Translations under genes and position numbers: made by a program | Notes under the pieces: generated by a model | What the model was told of the DNA's origin: nothing | The model's input: only the letters and a program-made list of their open reading frames with translations | Databases searched by the model: none | Origin: UBA5189 sp035631615 | GTDB lineage: Bacteria; Chloroflexota; Limnocylindria; Limnocylindrales; CSP1-4 | Direction: 5' to 3' | Assembly (NCBI GenBank): GCA_035631615.1 | Contig: DASQIK010000027.1 | Span: forward strand, 62,001 to 126,000 | DNA length: 64,000 nt | Shown here: in pieces, positions 43,892 to 50,198 of the stretch | Layout: each line of letters starts with the position of its first letter | Numbering within the stretch: position 1 is the first letter of the stretch

Positions 43892-44086
43892 ATGAAACGA
43901 ACCATTGCCATCCTGCTCGCCGTGCTCGGCGCCGTCACCGTCGCAGGCGTCCTCGTGACGCTCACGCGGACTGGTTCCCTCCAGTCCGGCCTTCGCCGCC
44001 TCGATCCCCGGCGGACGGTCGGCCAGGAGATCGCCGACGACCTCGACGACGCCGCCAGGTCCGCGGCGAACGAGCTCCAGGCCTGA
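43892..44086 (+). CDS. Small single-pass membrane protein (paralogue of the one at 58441)
   Basis: 64 residues from ATG 43892 preceded by GGGAGA. One N-terminal membrane helix starts MKRTIAILLAVLGAVTVAGV, followed by a basic then acidic amphipathic tail (RRLDPRRTVGQEIADDLDD). The first 25 residues match position by position the 60-residue protein at 58441-58623. Function unknown. Confidence 0.7.
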   Translation: MKRTIAILLAVLGAVTVAGVLVTLTRTGSLQSGLRRLDPRRTVGQEIADDLDDAARSAANELQA

Positions 44087-44093
44087 TCCCGCC

Positions 44094-44110
44094 GCCCGGC
44101 ACGGCCGGGC
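44094..44110 (+). terminator. Hairpin after the small membrane protein gene
   Basis: GCCCGGC (44094-44100) and GCCGGGC (44104-44110) pair perfectly around ACG, eight bases after the stop. No U-tract follows. Confidence 0.4.
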
Positions 44111-44306
44111 ATTGATCCGCGGCAGGTGCCGGGCGTATGCGTCCTCGATGCGTCGCCCGGCATCGCGTTTTCGGGTCCCGTGGTACCCCAGGCCGCCGGG
44201 CGCACGCCCTGCCGGTCGATCAGGCGATCCGACCGATCCGATTCAGGCCGGCTGACCCTGTCCGGGACGGCCCGCAGGGTTCAGGCTGGCGGGCGAAGGA
44301 GGCGCC

Positions 44307-44804
44307 ATGCACGCCGTAGTGGTGTTCGAATCGCACTGGGGCAACACCGAGGCGGTTGCGCGGGCAATCGCCGAAGGATTGGGAGAGAACGCGCTCGCAC
44401 TGACGACCGACCAGGCGACGGAAACTGCCCTCGAATGCGCCGACCTCATCGTCGCGGGCTCGCCGGTGATGATGTTCGGGCTCCCGACGGACAAGGTCGT
44501 GGAAGGCCTCGAGGCCGGGTCGGACGACCCGGCGCCGGATGTCACCCATCCAACCATTCGCACGTGGCTCTCACGGCTACCACGAGGTTCGGCACGCAGT
44601 GCCGCGTTCGAGACGAAGCTCCGCTGGTCGCCGAGCCACGGTGCGAGCTCGATCGACAAGGCGTTCGAGTCCCTTGGCTACCGCCGCCTGCTGCCGCCGA
44701 TGAAGTTCCTCGTCGAAGGCAAGCGCGGCCCGCTGAAGAGCGGGGAGATCGAGCGAGCGCGAGCCTGGGGCACCTCGCTCGCGCGGGCCCTGCCCACAGC
44801 CTGA
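44307..44804 (+). CDS. Flavodoxin-like protein
   Basis: 165 residues from ATG 44307 with the SD AAGGAGG. It starts AVVVFESHWGNTEAVARAIAEG, the FMN-phosphate loop of flavodoxins, and continues with ADLIVAGSPVMMFGLP (isoalloxazine loop). The C-terminal third is less usual and basic. It may carry electrons from the ferredoxin-type oxidoreductases further downstream or act as a quinone reductase. The gene stands alone. Confidence 0.8.
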   Translation: MHAVVVFESHWGNTEAVARAIAEGLGENALALTTDQATETALECADLIVAGSPVMMFGLPTDKVVEGLEAGSDDPAPDVTHPTIRTWLSRLPRGSARSAAFETKLRWSPSHGASSIDKAFESLGYRRLLPPMKFLVEGKRGPLKSGEIERARAWGTSLARALPTA

Positions 44805-44910
44805 GCCCACCCAGCGCCGAGAGCCGGACCCGGGCGCCATAGCGAAGTCGAACTTGCGTCCCACAGCGGCGGGTGCGGCTCCGGCGCTCCAGCAGGTGTT
44901 TCGTGCCGGA

Positions 44911-46077
44911 TCACACGCGGCCACGTGGAACCGTGTGGAAGTACGTCTTGTTGAACACGATCTTCCCTAGGTGCCACATGGCGTTCGGCTTGGGCGGCGT
45001 CGGCGGATGCTCGTAGTCGAACCGCAGAAGCGTGCCCTTGCCGTCGCCGACCTCGAAGAAGCACATGACCCGCCCCTCGTAGAAGGCGTGTTTGCCCGTC
45101 GGCGCGCGACCCTCGATCGCGGCAGCGATGCCCTCGACCACGACAGGCGCCTCGAAGTGCGCGGTCGAGCCTGCCTTCGAGAGGGGCAGGTCGGTCGCGT
45201 CGCCGAGCGCGAAGACGTTCGGGCGGCCGCCCACCCGGAGGGTGTGGCGATCGGTTGGGAGCCATCCGCCCGGGGCAGGCGCCAGGCCTGAGTCGATGAC
45301 GAGCTGCTGGCCCTTGTGCGGCGGCACGAGCACGAGGAGGTCGTAGGACAGCTCCTCGCCCTCGAGGCTGAGGATCACCTTCCGCTCGGGATCGATCGCC
45401 TCGACGTTGAAGAACGTGTGGAGCTCGATGCCCTTCTTCTCGAGGATCGGGGTTGCCATCTCCGAGACGCTTTCGATGGTGAACGCACGCCCGATGGGCG
45501 AGCAGAAGTGGACCTCGCTCGTGTCGCGCAGGCCGCGCTCGCGCAGCTCGGACTCGATCAGGAAGGCGACCTCGAGCGGCGCCGGCGGGCACTTGTAGGG
45601 CATCGCGGCGATCCCGACGACGACCCTGCCGCCGGTGAACGCGTCGAGCGCGTGGCGGAGGTGGAGCGCGGCGGCCGCCGTATAGAAGTGCTCGGCCTCC
45701 GTGTCGAAGTGCTCGATCTCCTCCGGGACGATCCGGCAGCCGGTCGCGAGGACAAGATAGTCGTACGGGAGCTGGGTTCCGCTCGCGAGGTGGGCGCAGC
45801 GTTGGAACTCGTCGACCCGCGTCGCGGTATCGACGATCAGGTTGACCGGCGCGTCGAGGAGCGAGCGCTCGGAGCGCGACAGGCGCTGCTCGCGCTCGCC
45901 GCCCATCGCGATGTACATGAAGCCCGGCTGGTAGATGTGCGCGCCCAGCGCGTCGACGAGCGTCAGGTCGACCTCGCCGCGCGCGATGCGCCTGCCGAGC
46001 TTGCGGGCGAGCAGGTTCGCCGTCAGCGTGCCGCCGACGCCGCCGCCGAGGATGACGATGCGGTCCACTGCGGTCAC
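44911..46077 (-). CDS. FAD-dependent sulfide:quinone oxidoreductase-like protein
   Basis: 388 residues from GTG 46077, overlapping the TusA stop by four bases (GTGA). The FAD motif GGGVGG is at residues 11-16, the second dinucleotide region has DYLVLATGCRIVP, and FALGDATDLPLSKAG binds FAD near the C-terminus. Cys163 in MPYKCPPAPLE is in the position of the redox Cys of SQR-like enzymes. It should oxidise sulfide or reduce a sulfane-sulfur adduct at the membrane. It is the last gene of the sulfur-carrier operon and could feed or drain the DsrE/TusA relay. Confidence 0.85.
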   Translation of the reverse strand: MTAVDRIVILGGGVGGTLTANLLARKLGRRIARGEVDLTLVDALGAHIYQPGFMYIAMGGEREQRLSRSERSLLDAPVNLIVDTATRVDEFQRCAHLASGTQLPYDYLVLATGCRIVPEEIEHFDTEAEHFYTAAAALHLRHALDAFTGGRVVVGIAAMPYKCPPAPLEVAFLIESELRERGLRDTSEVHFCSPIGRAFTIESVSEMATPILEKKGIELHTFFNVEAIDPERKVILSLEGEELSYDLLVLVPPHKGQQLVIDSGLAPAPGGWLPTDRHTLRVGGRPNVFALGDATDLPLSKAGSTAHFEAPVVVEGIAAAIEGRAPTGKHAFYEGRVMCFFEVGDGKGTLLRFDYEHPPTPPKPNAMWHLGKIVFNKTYFHTVPRGRV

Positions 46078-46328
46078 CGCGCCTTCTGGACGACGATCTC
46101 GTCGTAGCCGTCGAGCGAGTCGACCGAGATGAGCCTGTGCCCGGCCTTCTCGGCCCACTTCGGGATATCGATCTTCGAGCCCTTGTCCGACGAGCGGACG
46201 ACGATCACGTCGCCGACCTGGGACTCGCGGATCGCCCGGATCAGCTCCATCAGGGGTCCGGGGCAGAAGCTGCCACGGGCATCGACGGTGCGGGTGACGA
46301 CGTGGCTGCTATCGAGGATGGCGGTCAT
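46074..46328 (-). CDS. tusA: TusA-like sulfur carrier protein
   Basis: 84 residues from ATG 46328. The active Cys22 lies in the C-P-x-P motif (GSFCPGPLMELIRAI). A C-terminal strand SSDKGSKIDIPKWAEKAGH completes the two-layer fold. TusA proteins carry persulfide sulfur between DsrE, rhodanese and Dsr/Hdr or thiolation partners. It is the second TusA of this operon. Confidence 0.9.
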   Translation of the reverse strand: MTAILDSSHVVTRTVDARGSFCPGPLMELIRAIRESQVGDVIVVRSSDKGSKIDIPKWAEKAGHRLISVDSLDGYDEIVVQKAR

Positions 46329-46354
46329 GGCGAGACTCCCTGGTTCAAGTTCGG

Positions 46355-46948
46355 TCAGATGAAGAGAGGTGCTGCGCCGTTGGCGAGCAGCTCGATGACG
46401 GTCGCGGCCCCGACGGGCTCGCCCATGCCCTCGATCATGTCCTCGCGCTCGAGGCCGAACATGTCCATGGTCATCTGGCAGGGCATGAACTCGACGCCGA
46501 GCGCAATCGCCGCCTCGAGCAGCTCCTTGGGCTTGGCGACGCCGTACTGCTTGGCGAGCGTGCCCATCATCCACGGGCCCATGCCCAGGAAGTTCATCTT
46601 CGAGAGCTTGCGGTGGCTGATGCCCGGGCGCTGCATCACCGAAAGCATCTTCTGCATCCAGCCCTGGCCGGTGATCCGGACGTCGTCCTTCACGAACGCC
46701 TGGAGGCCCCAGAAGGTCAGGAACATCTTGGTCGGCACGCCGCTCGCGGCGGCGGTGCTCGCGAGGATCAGCGAGGCCCACGTCTTCTCGAGATCGCCGC
46801 TGTAGCAGATGATCACGAGGTCGCGGGGCTGCTTGTCGTCGTGGCGGGCCTGAAAGGCCTCGGTGAAGGCCTCGGGCACGCCCTCGGCGTCGGCGATCGC
46901 CTCCGCGATGGGGTTGAACGGGCTGGCGGCTGGCATCACGGGCCTCAC
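46355..46948 (-). CDS. DsrE2-like sulfurtransferase
   Basis: 197 residues from GTG 46948 (GTGA overlap with the TusA stop). The DsrE/F/H-like fold shows LVIICYSGDLEKTWASLILAS and the conserved active Cys157 in GVEFMPCQMTMDMFGL. A Met-rich central stretch (QKMLSVMQRPGI, MNFLGMGPWMMG) is typical of DsrE2. It probably receives sulfane sulfur and passes it to TusA. No membrane helices are evident. Confidence 0.88.
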   Translation of the reverse strand: MRPVMPAASPFNPIAEAIADAEGVPEAFTEAFQARHDDKQPRDLVIICYSGDLEKTWASLILASTAAASGVPTKMFLTFWGLQAFVKDDVRITGQGWMQKMLSVMQRPGISHRKLSKMNFLGMGPWMMGTLAKQYGVAKPKELLEAAIALGVEFMPCQMTMDMFGLEREDMIEGMGEPVGAATVIELLANGAAPLFI

Positions 46949-47181
46949 TTTCGGCGAATGACGAAGCGATGGACGGCGCCCTCGGTCGTCTGCTCGACGA
47001 GCTCGTGACCGGTCGACCGGGACCAGGCGACGAAGTCGCGCTGCGACCCTGGGTCGGTGGCGAGCACCTCGACCAGGGCGCCGGGCGCGAGCGCCCTGAC
47101 GGCCTGGGCCGTCTTCACGATGGGCATCGGGCAGGACAGGCCGCGGGCGTCGACCCTGGCGGCGATCTCGAGAACCGGCAT
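46945..47181 (-). CDS. tusA: TusA-like sulfur carrier protein
   Basis: 78 residues from ATG 47181. Cys17 is in the C-P-x-P motif (ARGLSCPMPIVKTAQAV). The remainder (VEVLATDPGSQRDFVAWSRSTGHEL) matches TusA closely. It is placed between the DsrE and DsrE2-like genes of the same operon. Confidence 0.92.
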   Translation of the reverse strand: MPVLEIAARVDARGLSCPMPIVKTAQAVRALAPGALVEVLATDPGSQRDFVAWSRSTGHELVEQTTEGAVHRFVIRRK

Positions 47182-47208
47182 GTCGCGCTCCTTTCGAGCG
47201 ATCTCAGA

Positions 47209-47622
47209 TCAGATGAAGACCATGTGGCCGGCGCCGGCGTTGAGGTAGAAGGCGGTCACGCCCTCCACGCCGTCGACCAGCGGGTCGAGGTCGGCCTCAT
47301 CGATGTGCAGGAGGTCCATCGACAGCGAGCAGGCCTGGATGTCGACCTCGCCGAGGTCCTTGGCCTGTCGGAGCACCTCGGCCCAGCTGACCTGGCCCGC
47401 GCGGCGGAGGTCGTCGACGTGGACGCGGCCTTCGGAGCCGGCTTCCGGGGCGAGACCGTGGTCGCGCTCGATCCGGTCGCGACGGAAGGCATCAAGCGCC
47501 CAGTACTGCAGGAACACGTGCACTGGCTTGCCGAGGGCCGCAGCGCCTGCCGTCAGGACCGCGGCGGCCTGGAGCCTGTCGTCGGTGCCGGAGAACAGCA
47601 CGAGGTTGAGGGGTTCTTCCAT
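47209..47622 (-). CDS. DsrE family sulfurtransferase
   Basis: 137 residues from ATG 47622, preceded by GGAAGGA. ATG 47646, overlapping the ArsR stop, would add eight residues. The DsrE fold shows LVLFSGTDDRLQAAAVLTAGA and the active Cys98 in VDIQACSLSMDLL; it ends AGHMVFI. It likely accepts persulfide sulfur in the cytoplasm. Confidence 0.88.
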   Translation of the reverse strand: MEEPLNLVLFSGTDDRLQAAAVLTAGAAALGKPVHVFLQYWALDAFRRDRIERDHGLAPEAGSEGRVHVDDLRRAGQVSWAEVLRQAKDLGEVDIQACSLSMDLLHIDEADLDPLVDGVEGVTAFYLNAGAGHMVFI

Positions 47623-47642
47623 CGGACGTTCCTTCCCGCTGG

Positions 47643-47987
47643 TCATGTCGCTCGGCCGAACCGGGTGACGGACTGGGTGTGGGTGGCAAGACGGGCGAGG
47701 CGCGCGAGGCGGCGCTGGAGGACGCGGCGCATGACGTCGCAGGCGACGATCACGTCCGGATCGGACAGGGCGTAGCGAATCTCGCGCCCGCGGCGGTCGG
47801 CCTCGACAAGGCCGGCGGTGCGGAGGACCGCGAGGTGCTGCGAGGCGTGGGGCTGGGCGGACCCGAGCGCCGCCGCGATGCGGCTGACCTCGAGCGGCCC
47901 GTTCGCCAGGAGATGCAGGATCTCGAGCCGCATCGGGCTCGCGAGCACCTTCAGGACGTCTGCCTGCATCCTCGTGATCTCGTCCAT
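47643..47987 (-). CDS. ArsR-family transcriptional regulator of the sulfur-carrier operon
   Basis: 114 residues from ATG 47987; ATG 48020 is in frame but would place the operator inside the gene. The winged helix reads SPMRLEILHLLANGPLEVSRIAAAL then GSAQPHASQHLAVLRTAGLVE. One Cys (IVACDVM) is in the last helix, where persulfide-sensing relatives such as SqrR and BigR have one of their two sensor cysteines. It heads the operon and probably represses it. Confidence 0.88.
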   Translation of the reverse strand: MDEITRMQADVLKVLASPMRLEILHLLANGPLEVSRIAAALGSAQPHASQHLAVLRTAGLVEADRRGREIRYALSDPDVIVACDVMRRVLQRRLARLARLATHTQSVTRFGRAT

Positions 47988-47995
47988 GACCCGAG

Positions 47996-48011
47996 CATGC
48001 AGGCATGCATG
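47996..48011. promoter_or_regulatory. Inverted-repeat operator for the ArsR regulator
   Basis: CATGCA, four bases (GGCA), TGCATG: a perfect 6-4-6 inverted repeat eight bases upstream of the regulator start. ArsR proteins commonly bind such repeats next to their own start. It probably also includes the flanking GCATG motifs. Confidence 0.65.
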
Positions 48012-48031
48012 TTTGCGCATGAGTGCCGTCG

Positions 48032-48049
48032 GGCCCGTTGCGACGGGCC
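48032..48049 (-). terminator. Hairpin between DUF6390 and ArsR genes
   Basis: GGCCCGT (48032-48038) pairs with ACGGGCC (48043-48049) around TGCG, just after the DUF6390 stop. No U-tract follows on the minus strand. Confidence 0.4.
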
Positions 48050-48065
48050 TTCGGAACCGAAATCC

Positions 48066-48833
48066 CTAGATGGTCTGATTGGCCAGCACCAGCTCGTGCG
48101 CGGTGGCATCGCGGAGCGCACCAAGGCGCGGGGCATCGAGCCGCTCGCACGCCCAGTCCCAGTGGATCGAGACCACGTCACCCTCGGCGAGGTCCTCGAC
48201 GAACCCGGTACCGTCGACCCAGCCGCGGATGCGCTCGACCCGGGGCACGCCGAGCTCGAGATGGCCGTCGACCATCTCGAGTGGCACGGCAGACACGACG
48301 ATGGCATCGGCGTCGCGCTCGAGGACACGGCCCCACCGGATCCGGCACGAATCCATGACCTGCAGGGCGTTGTCGACCTGGCCTGTCCGCATGAGCCCGA
48401 CCCTGGGAAACACGTCCATGACGTGGAACGCATGGTTCGGAACCGCGCCCGCCTCGGGCTTCGAGCCCAGCCAGCGCCAGCCGTCCGGCCGGAGCCGTGG
48501 CCGGAACCGGTCCTCCAGCGAGCTCCCGAGCGCCGATGGGCGAACGCGGTCGAGCAGCGCGCCACCGAGCCAGTACGCCTCCACGACGTCGGCGGCCAGC
48601 GGATCCGGGTTGCCGCTGCTCTCGGCGATCAGGCGCAGGTACGGGTAGGCGCCCTCGAACTGGCCCGCCAGGTCGCGCAGGCGACGGAGGTCCTTGCCGA
48701 CCGTGGCCTGCTCGAACAGCTCGCCCGCCTCCTCGGGGCCGCAGTAGCCCAGCCGGTTCGGCCCGAAGGCGTACCGCGCGAATCGGATCGGTCCCGGCGC
48801 CGGGGCGATCGGGCGGTCCCAGCGGGCAGGCAT
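48066..48833 (-). CDS. DUF6390 family protein
   Basis: 255 residues from ATG 48833, touching the EamA stop. Features: FARYAFGPNRLGYCGPEEAGELFEQ at the N-terminus, EGAYPYLRLIAESSG, NHAFHVMDVFPRVGLMR, and VVSIHWDWACERL near the C-terminus. I recall this family as an uncharacterised one found beside HypC-like genes in actinobacteria and relatives. The conserved Cys, His and Trp residues suggest an enzyme or a metal protein, but no reaction is known. It forms an operon with EamA and HypC. Confidence 0.7.
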   Translation of the reverse strand: MPARWDRPIAPAPGPIRFARYAFGPNRLGYCGPEEAGELFEQATVGKDLRRLRDLAGQFEGAYPYLRLIAESSGNPDPLAADVVEAYWLGGALLDRVRPSALGSSLEDRFRPRLRPDGWRWLGSKPEAGAVPNHAFHVMDVFPRVGLMRTGQVDNALQVMDSCRIRWGRVLERDADAIVVSAVPLEMVDGHLELGVPRVERIRGWVDGTGFVEDLAEGDVVSIHWDWACERLDAPRLGALRDATAHELVLANQTI

Positions 48834-49780
48834 CAGCGGATCGCTCCGGCGGGTCCGGGAGCGAGCCGCCGGCGGCGGAGCGACGGCGCGGCGAGCGCGA
48901 CGGCGACGGCCAGCACGAGGAGCTCACCGAGCAGGACGGGCGGCGCCGGGATCCTGCCGGTGCCCATGGCCTGGAGTGCCGCGGTCACGGGCGCTCCGAC
49001 GACCAGGACGGCCGTGACGAGGCTCGCCGGAGCGCGCCGGAGCGCGGCGAACCAGGTACCGACATAGCCGAACAGGAGCACGCCCGTGACCACGACCCAG
49101 CGCCACTGCTCAGCGGTCAGCGCAGTCACGGCGCCAAGCTTGCCCGTCACCGCGAGATACCCGACGAGGACGAGCATCCCGACCGCGAGGCGCGCGGCGC
49201 CCACCACGGCCGCCGGGACCGTTCGCAGGACCCGCCGGGCAAGGATCGTCTCGACGGCCCACATGACGGTCGCGGCTGCGATCATCGTCTCGCCGGAGCC
49301 CCACGTGACACCCGCGGGCGTCAGGATCAGGACCTGGCCCACGAGCAGGACGGTGAGGGCGCCGAGCTGCGCGAGCCCCAGTCGCTCGCCGAGGAGCGGG
49401 ACTGCCAGGAGCGCGACCCAGATGAACAGCGTCTTCTGGATGAATGCCGCTGATGGCGCGCTGGCCTCCGCCAGGCCCGTGAAGAAGAGGACGAACGGGA
49501 TGCTGCCGCCGACGATCCCGATCACGGCGAGCCAGCCCCACGAGCGGCGCGGGACGGCCCGGATCTCGAATGGGCGGACGGTCGCCGCCGCGAGCATGAC
49601 GAGCAGGATCGCCGCGATCCCGTTCTTGACGGTCGTGTAGACCGCCGGGTCCGGGAGCGACTTGACGGCGAAGCCGTTGACGTAGATCGAGACGCCGCTG
49701 ATGACGGCCGTCGCCAGCGCCAGGAGCACGCCCCAGCGCATCGTCGAGGGAATCCGCGAGTTCGTGCGCGGCGACATCAT
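48833..49780 (-). CDS. EamA/DMT superfamily transporter
   Basis: 315 residues from ATG 49780 (ATGA overlap with HypC). Ten hydrophobic helices form two EamA repeats, with the family motif ASAPSAAFIQKTLFIWVALLAVPLLGERLGL at the end of the first half. Members export small metabolites. Its place between HypC and DUF6390 suggests transport of a compound handled by those proteins. Confidence 0.82.
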   Translation of the reverse strand: MMSPRTNSRIPSTMRWGVLLALATAVISGVSIYVNGFAVKSLPDPAVYTTVKNGIAAILLVMLAAATVRPFEIRAVPRRSWGWLAVIGIVGGSIPFVLFFTGLAEASAPSAAFIQKTLFIWVALLAVPLLGERLGLAQLGALTVLLVGQVLILTPAGVTWGSGETMIAAATVMWAVETILARRVLRTVPAAVVGAARLAVGMLVLVGYLAVTGKLGAVTALTAEQWRWVVVTGVLLFGYVGTWFAALRRAPASLVTAVLVVGAPVTAALQAMGTGRIPAPPVLLGELLVLAVAVALAAPSLRRRRLAPGPAGAIR

Positions 49781-50034
49781 CGGGGGCCTCCTGGGCTCGG
49801 CAGTGCGTCCCGGGCGTCGGTCGACGCCCGAGCGGTGGTCAGCGTTCGGATGAGCTCGCCGGCCTCGTCGGCGTCGAGCCGCCGGAGCACGTTGCCCGCA
49901 CCGACGAGCACCCAGTCACCGACGCCGGTCGATGGCTCGAGCAACGTCGACGCGCGGCGACGATTCCCGTCGGCCTCGACGACGGCGCCCGCCTCGTCCA
50001 CGGCGACCACGCGACCGGGGAACGAGATGCACAT
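49777..50034 (-). CDS. hypC: HypC/HybG/HupF-like chaperone, no hydrogenase nearby
   Basis: 85 residues from ATG 50034. The start MCISFPGRV carries the essential Cys2 of HypC, used to hold the Fe(CN)2CO unit during [NiFe]-hydrogenase assembly. The body is a small OB-like barrel (VVEADGNRRRASTL, VGDWVLVGAGNVLRRLD). No hydrogenase subunit or other Hyp gene is in the window. Beside DUF6390 it may be a HypC-derived protein in another metal-centre pathway. Confidence 0.85.
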   Translation of the reverse strand: MCISFPGRVVAVDEAGAVVEADGNRRRASTLLEPSTGVGDWVLVGAGNVLRRLDADEAGELIRTLTTARASTDARDALPSPGGPR

Positions 50035-50198
50035 CGATCAGGTGCCTCGGGCTGCGTGCGGATTGCACAAGTGCCGGCTCACGCTCCCACTCTCGCGCTA
50101 CCGGCACTGCCACGGGAGAGCCGACGGTCACTCGGGACGGGCCACTGGGCTCGCCCGCGAGGGCCAACCGGCACGTGGCCCGATCAGCCGGGCGCGGC

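Noticed and set aside
41296..44115. 939-codon frame overlapping the GT39-like gene
   Set aside because: It is the +1 shadow of the true gene, with Arg-rich composition and no hydrophobic helices.
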